Part shown: positions 1 through 6,252 of the stretch, one piece after another | Layout: each line of letters starts with the position of its first letter | How positions within the stretch are numbered: position 1 is the stretch's first letter | NCBI GenBank assembly: GCA_045651985.1 | Contig: JAZRTK010000034.1 | Location: 1 to 52,726, forward strand | Origin: SIG710 sp045651985 | GTDB taxonomy: Bacteria; Bacillota; Clostridia; Oscillospirales; CAG-272 | Direction of reading: 5' to 3' | DNA: 52,726 nt | Position numbers and translations under genes: made by a program | Notes under the pieces: model-generated | The model's database searches: none | The model's input: the letters and a program-made list of their open reading frames with translations, nothing else | Told to the model about the DNA's origin: nothing

Positions 1-34
1 TCCGACTTCCCTTCATGAACAGCATTATTGCTCT

Positions 35-718
35 TTAATTTGAAGCGATAATTTTATCAAAGCCTTCAAAGTCCGAAGACGAGCCGTGAATTATCTGTTT
101 CTGCGTGTAGTTATAAAAAGCGCTCGATGCTGTGTCGGTTCCGCTTTCATTTGTAATATCCAACTGCAGTATAAAAATAACGTCGTTATTATTATAAAAC
201 AGACCGTCAAGCGTGATCTCCGCGTCGCCGATTTCATTATCCAGCTTCTCGCTTGCCTCTGCCTTTACCTTTTCCAAATCAACTTGAATACGGTCGGCAT
301 ATTCTTCAAAGGAATACAGGTTATCTTCCGAGAGGTCCAAATATACGGATTTTGCAAAGAGCGGTGCAACATACGTGGCATTCGGGGTGTTTGCGATTGC
401 CGAAATACAGAGGTATCCGTCCTTTTCGGTATAGGTTGTATCAATATACAGGTGTTGCCAATCAACAGCAACCCCGTTTTTATAGGATTCAAGCTTTTCC
501 TTGAAAAAATCGTAAATACTGCTGTTTATTTCTTCCTCGTGCTTTGAGTTACATTCAATTTTCAGTATATTGACATTTCTGTTATACTGATCGTCGGATA
601 TTTCTTCGGTCAGCTCTTCAAAAGAGTACTCGATTTTTTCCGAACCGCAAGACACTATACTCGCAACTAATACCAATAACATTGCTAAACAACAAATAAT
701 AGAAATTATCTTTTTCAT
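35..718 (-). CDS. putative lipoprotein of unknown function
   Basis: Encodes about 227 residues. The N-terminus has a Lys-Lys start, a hydrophobic stretch and a lipobox ending in Val-Ser-Cys, so the protein is probably lipid-anchored on the outer face of the membrane. The rest is acidic with alternating charged and aromatic segments and no motif I can name; the general pattern resembles secreted DUF-type domains found beside anti-sigma factors, but this is only an impression. I chose the ATG at 718 because an AAAGGAGA ribosome binding site lies just before it; the in-frame ATG at 733 has none. It has its own promoter and a long 5' leader with a six-codon upstream ORF. Function unknown; being a real gene is well supported. 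Confidence 0.75.
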   Translation of the reverse strand: MKKIISIICCLAMLLVLVASIVSCGSEKIEYSFEELTEEISDDQYNRNVNILKIECNSKHEEEINSSIYDFFKEKLESYKNGVAVDWQHLYIDTTYTEKDGYLCISAIANTPNATYVAPLFAKSVYLDLSEDNLYSFEEYADRIQVDLEKVKAEASEKLDNEIGDAEITLDGLFYNNNDVIFILQLDITNESGTDTASSAFYNYTQKQIIHGSSSDFEGFDKIIASN

Positions 719-777
719 AAAGTCTCCTTTCATTTTATGAACAACGTATTATGCTTTTCGTTTCCAAATATAATGTC

Positions 778-798
778 CTAATAAAATCTACTGTACAT
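778..798 (-). other. six-residue upstream ORF in the lipoprotein leader
   Basis: On the minus strand a perfect GGAGG stands 8 bases before an ATG that opens the peptide MYSRFY and then stops. It lies about 60 nt before the lipoprotein start, in the transcript predicted from the promoter at 888-916. Whether it is translated or regulatory is inference. Confidence 0.3.
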
Positions 799-887
799 AG
801 GTGTATCCTCCTATAACAAATCATCAATCAAGACTTCTTGTGGGCACTATCTCCTCGTTTTGGATATAAATATAGATTCGTATAGTT

Positions 888-916
888 ATTATATCATGCT
901 CTGTTTGAGTTTTCAA
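888..916 (-). promoter_or_regulatory. sigma-A-type promoter for the lipoprotein
   Basis: On the minus strand TTGAAA (916-911), a 17-nt spacer and TATAAT (893-888). It would give a leader of about 160 nt. Confidence 0.5.
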
Positions 917-958
917 GCATATTTTTCTTAATTTTTATATTTGCAATTTATCTGTTTC

Positions 959-1055
959 GGGAATCCGGACCCACATTTGCGCTATCGTTCAGTTTTGATC
1001 AAAGCAATCCAGCGCAAACTTGTTCAATGCTTCGCATTGAGAGGTTCAAAATCCG
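959..1055. repeat. tRNA-T-arm palindromic element, degenerate copy A1
   Basis: Second, more diverged copy of the element at 1107-1201. It keeps the internal ATTTGCGC / GCGCAAAC pairing, the central TTTGATCAAA palindrome, the CAATGC-ttc-GCATTG hairpin and the right arm (AGGTTCAAAATCC). The left arm has drifted. A hairpin with the look of a terminator (1064-1100) separates it from copy A2, so the unit [element + hairpin] appears duplicated in tandem. Confidence 0.7.
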
Positions 1056-1063
1056 TGAGGCGT

Positions 1064-1100
1064 AAAAAAACAAAGAGAGGGCAAATGCCCTCTCTTGTTT
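1064..1100. terminator. terminator-like hairpin between repeat copies A1 and A2
   Basis: Stem AAGAGAGGGCA / TGCCCTCTCTT with A- and T-rich flanks on both sides. It sits at the same position relative to copy A1 as the tRNA-Arg terminator does relative to copy A2, so it may be a duplicated and diverged tRNA terminator. Confidence 0.55.
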
Positions 1101-1106
1101 CTGGCA

Positions 1107-1201
1107 GGATTCTGAACCTATGTTTGCGCCAACGTTCAGTTTTGATCAAAGCAATCACAGCGCAAACTTGTTTAATGCTTCGCATTGAGAGGTTCAGAAT
1201 C
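1107..1201. repeat. tRNA-T-arm palindromic element, copy A2 (matches tRNA-Arg)
   Basis: Outer arms are a perfect 12-bp inverted repeat: GATTCTGAACCT (1108-1119) and AGGTTCAGAATC (1190-1201). An inner stem pairs GTTTGCGC (1122-1129) with GCGCAAAC (1160-1167), and a small hairpin AATGC-ttc-GCATT lies at 1174-1186. The left arm with its flank (1101-1118) copies the 3' part of the adjacent tRNA-Arg (1262-1278): CTGGCAGGATTC then GAACCT, with one inserted T. It lies downstream of the tRNA and its terminator in the direction of tRNA transcription. Confidence 0.8.
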
Positions 1202-1211
1202 GGTGAGGTGT

Positions 1212-1253
1212 GAAAAATAAAAGCGGATAGGACAAGTCCTATCCGCTTTTATT
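1212..1253 (-). terminator. rho-independent terminator of tRNA-Arg
   Basis: Directly abuts the tRNA 3' CCA end. Stem AAAAGCGGATAGGAC / GTCCTATCCGCTTTT followed on the minus strand by a T-rich run. Confidence 0.85.
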
Positions 1254-1329
1254 TGGCGCGCCTGGCAGGATTCGAACCTGCGACCTACCGGTTCGTAGCC
1301 GGGCACTCTATCCACTGAGCTACAAGCGC
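1254..1329 (-). tRNA. tRNA-Arg(ACG)
   Basis: 76 nt including an encoded CCA. Acceptor stem GCGCTTG pairs with CAGGCGC, discriminator G. The anticodon loop CTACGAA gives anticodon ACG (ICG after modification), reading CGU/CGC/CGA. The T-arm is the standard GGTTCGAATCC type. It has its own promoter and terminator, so it is a single-gene transcript. Confidence 0.95.
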
Positions 1330-1352
1330 GTATTGATCTCTCAACTCTTGGG

Positions 1353-1381
1353 ATTATATCACAAAAAAATATCTTTGTCAA
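1353..1381 (-). promoter_or_regulatory. promoter of tRNA-Arg
   Basis: Minus strand TTGACA (1381-1376), 17-nt spacer, TATAAT (1358-1353), about 24 bases before the tRNA 5' end. Confidence 0.8.
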
Positions 1382-1429
1382 GTGACTTTTGAATATTTCC
1401 GAAAAAACTTTTGAAATTCTGCTTTTGCA

Positions 1430-1458
1430 TTGCACCTCTGCCGTTTTTGTGGTAGAAT
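1430..1458 (+). promoter_or_regulatory. possible promoter of the sigma factor operon
   Basis: TTGCAC (1430-1435), 17-nt spacer, TAGAAT (1453-1458). An ECF sigma factor could also drive itself from a non-canonical promoter, which I cannot identify by eye. Confidence 0.4.
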
Positions 1459-1543
1459 TTTATAAATCTTCCCCTATTCCTGTAATATCCCAGACCCGAA
1501 AGGTTACATACCAAGTGAAACGACCGAAAAGGAGGTTTGACAA

Positions 1544-2089
1544 ATGCTGATGAACGATACCGACATCATTGATCTGTTCTGGGCGCGTTCCGAGCAGGCG
1601 ATTTCTGCGCTTGCGGACAAATACGACCGCCTTGCACGCTCCGTTGCCATGAATATTCTCCGCGACAGACTTGATGCCGAGGAATGTGTCAATGACAGCT
1701 ATCTTGGTATGTGGAACAGCCTGCCCCCCAAGCGCCCGCAGGTGCTCCCCGCATTCTTTACGACGATCACGAGGAATCTGGCACTCAACCGCTACCGTCA
1801 TAATACGGCGCAAAAGCGACATGCCATAATGGAGGAGCTGACCGATCTGACGTCGACTGCGCCCTCTCCCGAGGAGGAGATAAACTACACGGGTCAGGTG
1901 ATCTCGGATTTCCTCCAAAAGCAGGACAAGCAGTCCCGCGTGCTTTTCATGCGCAGGTATTATATGGGAGAGTCGATACGTGATGCGGCAGGCTTTGTGG
2001 GCATGACCGAGAACGCCGCCACGGTGAGGCTTTACCGTTTGCGAGCAAAGCTGAAAGAGATTCTTTTGAAGGAGGGGATAGAGGTATGA
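1544..2089 (+). CDS. RNA polymerase ECF-type sigma factor
   Basis: A 181-residue sigma-70 family protein of ECF size. Residues about 15-85 carry the region-2 pattern (YDRLARSVAMNILRD then DAEECVNDSYLGMWN and ITRNLALNRYR), which binds the core enzyme and the -10 element. Residues about 120-175 carry the region-4 helix-turn-helix (RVLFMRRYYMGESIRDAA, ENAATVRLYRLRAKL). A strong AAGGAGG precedes the ATG at 1544. Its stop overlaps the next start in an ATGA at 2086-2089, so the two are translationally coupled. The downstream partner has a short cytoplasmic N-terminus and one membrane helix, as an anti-sigma factor would. The signal it senses is unknown. Confidence 0.88.
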   Translation: MLMNDTDIIDLFWARSEQAISALADKYDRLARSVAMNILRDRLDAEECVNDSYLGMWNSLPPKRPQVLPAFFTTITRNLALNRYRHNTAQKRHAIMEELTDLTSTAPSPEEEINYTGQVISDFLQKQDKQSRVLFMRRYYMGESIRDAAGFVGMTENAATVRLYRLRAKLKEILLKEGIEV

Positions 2090-4614
2090 GAGAGATCGAT
2101 TTTTTAGACGCTGTCGGCAGAGTTGACGAGAAATTCGTGGACGAATGTCTTACTTACGTGCCGCCAAGGAAAATGAACGTCTGGTTGCGTCGAGCGAGTG
2201 CCCTTGCCGCCTGCTTTGCGGCGATTGTTGCCACGGTGCTGATAGTGAATCACATAAATCAGCCCAAGATCATCGACGAAAACGGCTTTTATATTGAAAA
2301 CGGCGTTCTGCTTCGCTACACGGGTGCAGAGACGGATATTACTCTGCCAGAAACGGTAGAATCTGTTGCGGATTTCGCTTTCCTTGAAAACAAGAATGCA
2401 AAAGAGATCCAAGTGGTGCGTCTGGGCGCGTCGGTCAAGACGGTTGAGGCTAACGCTTTTGCGGGGTTGGAAAATCTGGTTGACCTCATTATTGTAGAAA
2501 ACAATCTCTCTTTTGTATATGAAGACGGTTTGATTATGACCTCTGACGGTTCGATTCTACTTCGGTATGAGCGCGAGGGCGAGACATATTTCAAAATTCC
2601 CGACACGGTGAAAATAATTGCAGCACACGCAGTGCAGAGCACGAAGCTGGAGGAAATAGATTTCGGCGAAAGTCTTGAATACATTGGCTTCTACGCTTTT
2701 GCGGGTGATTCCGAGTTGAAGGCTATATATCTTCCCGATACGGTAAAACACATCGGTGACGGCGCTTTTGCGGGCTGTGGCTCTGCCGTTGACGGACACG
2801 TCCCCGAGGGGGTTGAGATAGGTCAGCGGGCGTTTGACGGCGTTCCTTTCTATCTCTCTATGCTGGCAGGCCGGATGTGTCCCGCTGAGGAGATCGAGAG
2901 AGGGCTCGTGACTCCGTCACAGGCTATTTTGAGGAGCAATCGAGATGCTCTCACAGAGCAGATAGAGTATATCCTTGCCGCCATGCGCGGAGACGAAGGC
3001 TACTTGCCTTCCGACCTTGGTAGGTTTGCATACGGTGCGGTGTTGGAAATGCCCGAGGTACCTCAGGATATGGATATTCCCGCAGAATTTTCCGTTTCCG
3101 ATCTGACCTTTGCCGATCAGGGTTGGGGAAGGACGGCAATAGACGATCTGCAGATATTCCTTGACGCAGGGGATTACACTATCGCATTTGAGGCTTACGG
3201 CTACGCTCTTTACTACGAGCTTTATTGGGACGACGCCGTCTTCCGAATTTCCAGAGTATATTTTATACAGAATATTGAAGACGTTGACCCCGACCACACG
3301 TTCAAGGGCTTTGGCTGGACTGCGGTGTTTGAGCGTGGGGACGGCGTGTACAACGGCATTACCTTCATCCATGAGGATGGGACAATCATCCGCGCTTTCA
3401 TGCCACTGATCAGTGTAACACCATATATACTGACTTTCTCACCGGATGGTACCCGTGTGGCTGTGGAATACTATGACGGCAGCCAGACATTCCTATATAT
3501 TCAGTCCCTGAACGGTGATCCTCTTATGGAACCGAATTATGATTACAATGAATATATGGGCAGATACTGGGGACGGTATAAAGTCGGTACACTTAAATGG
3601 ATCGGCAATGACACCATTGAGGGAGTGAACGAATTTGGAAGATTCCGCTGGAATATTCGCAATTCATTTGAAATCGCTCAATTGGAGGACGACGAGGATT
3701 GGATGCTTGACGGCTACGTTCACGTAACGGTGCCGCCTTCCTTGAGTGCTGACGTGGGCGGACTTCCGTTCCCGGAGGACAGTGCGAAGATAAAGTTTAC
3801 TCTCGTTGGCGGTTCGCCCGCAATTTACGTGCCGGGCGGCAAGGATCTTACCTTTTACGTCGTTTATAAGGGCATCCCCTACACCTATTATGAAAGCGTT
3901 CTGAGCTTGCCGAACGGATATGAGAACGGCGAGATAATCTACGCTTCGGGCGGTGGTGGAAGCGGAGAATATTTCATGTTCGTTTCCGCAGAATTGCAGG
4001 GTGAGAAGGTGTTGCTGGCATACTATTTCTACTCCGGCGGCGCGCCTCAGCCCGATGAGGTCGTAATAATGTCGGGCGAGTGGAAGACCTATATCGAGGA
4101 GCAGGCTTACGGTCTGCCCGACGGCTCCGATCCGGTCGTTCTTGCGGGTCTCCTTCAAATGACCGTTTCCGAGACAGAAAAGCTTTACGGCAAGCTGACC
4201 CTTGAATATTCAGAGCACGGACCGAGTCAGCCTGTCTATTCTGTGGCGAACCTGTCGGGCGTGAATCTCGTTTTCCACGGACACGACATGAACGAACCTC
4301 TGAAAGCTGACATGAAGCCTGCGGAGATCATTCTGACCGAGGGTTATGGTAGAAAAGTTCACGGTCTTGCAGTTAGAGATTACGTTGAGTCGACCGATGT
4401 TTCATGGGGAAGCGCTGAGTATTCGATTATAGACGGCACGGTTACTCTGACAGCGGATTTTGAGACCTATCGCGTCTCTTGCAGTGTGGCGATCATGTGG
4501 GAAAATATTCCTGAAGATACAGCACCGCAGTCCGAATGGGACGCGTGGGAGGCAAAATATCTGGGAGACCCCCGAGGCGAGGTTCGACAGATACGAATAG
4601 AGCTTGTTAAATAA
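2086..4614 (+). CDS. membrane-anchored leucine-rich-repeat protein, putative anti-sigma factor
   Basis: 842 residues. Residues 1-36 are a short charged cytoplasmic segment (EIDFLDAVGRVDEKFVDECL), residues 37-56 a single transmembrane helix, and the rest is predicted extracellular. Residues about 60-265 contain BspA/LRR_5-type repeats with the recurring pattern IPDTVK.I...AF and DTVKHIGDGAFAGC. The remaining ~570 residues are rich in Gly, Tyr and Trp and look like beta-sheet domains I cannot name. Coupling to the ECF sigma gene and the single-pass layout suggest it holds the sigma factor at the membrane and releases it on an outside signal. Anti-sigma function is inference; the repeats and topology are visible. 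A terminator follows. Confidence 0.75.
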   Translation: MREIDFLDAVGRVDEKFVDECLTYVPPRKMNVWLRRASALAACFAAIVATVLIVNHINQPKIIDENGFYIENGVLLRYTGAETDITLPETVESVADFAFLENKNAKEIQVVRLGASVKTVEANAFAGLENLVDLIIVENNLSFVYEDGLIMTSDGSILLRYEREGETYFKIPDTVKIIAAHAVQSTKLEEIDFGESLEYIGFYAFAGDSELKAIYLPDTVKHIGDGAFAGCGSAVDGHVPEGVEIGQRAFDGVPFYLSMLAGRMCPAEEIERGLVTPSQAILRSNRDALTEQIEYILAAMRGDEGYLPSDLGRFAYGAVLEMPEVPQDMDIPAEFSVSDLTFADQGWGRTAIDDLQIFLDAGDYTIAFEAYGYALYYELYWDDAVFRISRVYFIQNIEDVDPDHTFKGFGWTAVFERGDGVYNGITFIHEDGTIIRAFMPLISVTPYILTFSPDGTRVAVEYYDGSQTFLYIQSLNGDPLMEPNYDYNEYMGRYWGRYKVGTLKWIGNDTIEGVNEFGRFRWNIRNSFEIAQLEDDEDWMLDGYVHVTVPPSLSADVGGLPFPEDSAKIKFTLVGGSPAIYVPGGKDLTFYVVYKGIPYTYYESVLSLPNGYENGEIIYASGGGGSGEYFMFVSAELQGEKVLLAYYFYSGGAPQPDEVVIMSGEWKTYIEEQAYGLPDGSDPVVLAGLLQMTVSETEKLYGKLTLEYSEHGPSQPVYSVANLSGVNLVFHGHDMNEPLKADMKPAEIILTEGYGRKVHGLAVRDYVESTDVSWGSAEYSIIDGTVTLTADFETYRVSCSVAIMWENIPEDTAPQSEWDAWEAKYLGDPRGEVRQIRIELVK

Positions 4615-4641
4615 AAAAGGAGGCTTCGGCCTCCTTTTTCT
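4615..4641 (+). terminator. terminator of the sigma factor operon
   Basis: AAAAAAGGAGGC-ttcg-GCCTCCTTTTTC immediately after the stop codon; the T run merges into the -35 box of the next promoter. Confidence 0.85.
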
Positions 4642-4669
4642 TGACATCACGGCGTGTTCATGCTATAAT
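4641..4669 (+). promoter_or_regulatory. promoter of thiamine pyrophosphokinase
   Basis: Consensus TTGACA (4641-4646), 17-nt spacer, TATAAT (4664-4669). Confidence 0.75.
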
Positions 4670-4700
4670 CTGGATAACAAAAACGAAACGGGGCAACAAA

Positions 4701-5363
4701 ATGGCGCGTAAGATCATTAACACCATGGGCGCAGAAAGAAAGCGCGGATTTATATACACGGGCGGTGAGGTGTACACCGAAAACATCACCGACAAGCCCG
4801 AAAAAGAGGATTTTTGCATTGCGGCTGATAGCGGTTACAAGACCGCGCGAGCGTTGGGCGTGAAGATAGACTTGGTTATCGGGGATTTTGATTCCCTTGG
4901 AGCTGTGAGCATTCCCGACGGTATCGAGCGCATCGACCTGCCCTCGGAAAAGGACTGCACCGACACACAGGCGGCGGTTCAGGTAGCCCTTGAACGGGGG
5001 TGCACCGAAATATACGTTATTGGTGGCATAGGAACGAGAATAGATCACGTTCTTTCAAACGTGGGAATCCTTGAGGGACTTTACGAGGGCGGTGTTCATG
5101 CCAATATAAGTAACGGCAAAAACCGCATCAGATACATAAAAAACGACAACGTGCTCATCGGTCGGAGCGCGTGCAAATATCTGTCAGTTATCGCACTTGA
5201 CCCCGTGTGTAAAGGCGTTTCGGTGGAGGGGTGCAAGTATAAAATGAAAAATCAACGCCTTGAGCGTAAGGTGCAATATGCGGTGAGCAACGAGATAGAA
5301 GGCAACTTGGCGCTGGTGACCGTCAAAAAGGGCGCGGTTCTTGTGATCGAGTCCATAGACTGA
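4701..5363 (+). CDS. thiamine pyrophosphokinase
   Basis: 220 residues. Transfers pyrophosphate from ATP to thiamine to make the cofactor thiamine diphosphate in the cytoplasm. Family motifs are visible: AADSGYKTA, the metal-binding GDFDSL, SEKDCTDTQAA, and GGIGTRIDH in the catalytic domain, followed by a C-terminal thiamine-binding beta domain (about residues 135-220). I start at the ATG at 4701; the upstream in-frame extension falls inside the promoter, and an alternative ATG lies at 4728. The ribosome binding site is weak (GGGGC). It is alone between a promoter and a terminator; in many Firmicutes the gene follows rpe/rsgA, which are not present here. Confidence 0.88.
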   Translation: MARKIINTMGAERKRGFIYTGGEVYTENITDKPEKEDFCIAADSGYKTARALGVKIDLVIGDFDSLGAVSIPDGIERIDLPSEKDCTDTQAAVQVALERGCTEIYVIGGIGTRIDHVLSNVGILEGLYEGGVHANISNGKNRIRYIKNDNVLIGRSACKYLSVIALDPVCKGVSVEGCKYKMKNQRLERKVQYAVSNEIEGNLALVTVKKGAVLVIESID

Positions 5364-5381
5364 TTTTGTTTGAGCGAACAT

Positions 5382-5412
5382 TAAAAAGCACTGCGGAGCA
5401 GTGCTTTTTTGA
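5382..5412 (+). terminator. terminator of thiamine pyrophosphokinase
   Basis: AAAAAGCACTGC-gga-GCAGTGCTTTTTT. Confidence 0.85.
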
Positions 5413-5485
5413 TGGTGGTTTGAGATCGAACGAAAAGTTTTCAAATAAATCAAATGGCTGCCGACGGGCAGACATTTGGTTTATC

Positions 5486-5590
5486 GAGATTCGAACTCAA
5501 GCGATGCCGATTATGCAGATAAGACCAAAGCCTTCCAAGCATCGCCTTTCCAAGGTGCAAAGCACCTTGTGAGAGTTGGAACGTGAAGTC
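5486..5590. repeat. tRNA-T-arm palindromic element (matches tRNA-Ser)
   Basis: Same architecture as the elements near tRNA-Arg, -Thr and -Leu. The left arm GAGATTCGAACTC (5486-5498) is an exact copy of the T-arm segment of the adjacent tRNA-Ser. The right arm (from 5571, GAGAGTTGGAAC) is a diverged complement. Inner stem GCGATGC (5501-5507) with GCATCGC (5539-5545). Small hairpin CAAGGTGC-aaa-GCACCTTG (5551-5569). It lies just beyond the tRNA terminator. Confidence 0.7.
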
Positions 5591-5593
5591 CCG

Positions 5594-5632
5594 AAATAAA
5601 CAAAAGGACACCTATTGGTGTCCTTTTGTTTA
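5594..5632 (-). terminator. terminator of tRNA-Ser(GGA)
   Basis: ATAAACAAAAGGACACC / GGTGTCCTTTTGTTTAT hairpin abutting the tRNA 3' end. Confidence 0.8.
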
Positions 5633-5724
5633 TGGCGGAGAGAAAGAGATTCGAACTCTTGTTGGGGTATTAGCCCAAACACGATTTCCAGTCGTGCGCC
5701 TTAGACCAACTCAGCCATCTCTCC
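5633..5724 (-). tRNA. tRNA-Ser(GGA)
   Basis: 92 nt with encoded CCA and a long variable arm typical of serine tRNA. Acceptor GGAGAGA pairs with its 3' partner, discriminator G. Anticodon loop CTGGAAA gives GGA, reading UCU/UCC. Confidence 0.95.
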
Positions 5725-5738
5725 GTGCCGACCCCGAA

Positions 5739-5767
5739 ATTTTATCACAAAATTATCCTTTTGTCAA
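5739..5767 (-). promoter_or_regulatory. promoter of tRNA-Ser(GGA)
   Basis: Minus strand TTGACA (5767-5762), 17-nt spacer, TAAAAT (5744-5739). Confidence 0.75.
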
Positions 5768-5859
5768 GTCTTTTTTCTTATTTTGTTTGAAAACTTGCAA
5801 AAATATTCGCGCTTTGCTACGAGAAAGTGCTGAAATTTTCGTTTTTTCGGTCAAAGCTC

Positions 5860-5888
5860 TTGACAAAAGAAAAAATCGGCGGTATAAT
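5860..5888 (+). promoter_or_regulatory. promoter of the trpB T-box leader
   Basis: Perfect TTGACA (5860-5865), 17-nt spacer, TATAAT (5883-5888). Confidence 0.85.
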
Positions 5889-5895
5889 ACCCTAA

Positions 5896-6162
5896 ACCGA
5901 TGAGGAAGAAGAGTACTCTATCAAAACCGATTTAAAGAGAGTTGCGGGCGGTGCGATCGCGACAGTCGGGGATACGGGGAATGGGCTTCCAAGGGCGAAC
6001 CGAACGCGTTTTGTCAGTAGGCTTCGACGGGCGTACTCCCGTTACAGGGGCGGCATATCACAGGTATGCGCAGAGTGGAATGTTTTCATTCAAGTCGGGT
6101 GGCACCGCGAGGCTTTTAGTCTCGTCCCGAGTATCGAAAGATACTCGGATTTTTTGTTTTTT
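5896..6162 (+). promoter_or_regulatory. tryptophan-specific T-box riboswitch with terminator
   Basis: A T-box leader senses uncharged tRNA and lets transcription continue when the amino acid is scarce. The conserved T-box core GGGTGGCACCGCG lies at about 6097-6109. The specifier TGG sits at 5982-5984 in the usual GAATGG context, which would pair with the CCA anticodon of tRNA-Trp. The bulge TGGC would pair with a GCCA 3' end, and the tRNA-Trp in this window ends in GCCA. A terminator (CCGAGTATC-gaaa-GATACTCGG plus T run, 6127-6162) follows; part of it would be refolded into the antiterminator. Both tRNA contacts agree with tryptophan, the product of the downstream gene. Confidence 0.93.
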
Positions 6163-6171
6163 GGAGGAAAA

Positions 6172-6207
6172 ATGAAGCTCGACAGACGATGGCGGTCTTG
6201 CCACTGA
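6172..6207 (+). other. eleven-codon ORF between T-box and trpB
   Basis: A perfect GGAGG (6163-6167) stands before an ATG opening MKLDRRWRSCH and then a stop, 45 bases before trpB. It holds one Trp codon flanked by Arg codons. It lies after the terminator, so it would be transcribed only when the T-box is open. Translation and any second level of control are inference. Confidence 0.3.
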
Positions 6208-6252
6208 ATTTAATCGGATAAATTTTCTTACATATAAACGGAGGAACATGAA

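Noticed and set aside
1101..1130. Second tRNA gene or pseudogene of tRNA-Arg
   Set aside because: Only the T-arm and 3' end are copied; no anticodon arm or D-arm exists, and the segment forms one arm of a palindrome.
941..1213. Possible 90-residue gene on the plus strand
   Set aside because: The frame runs through the two palindromic repeats and the tRNA-Arg terminator region; no ribosome binding site and a composition unlike protein.
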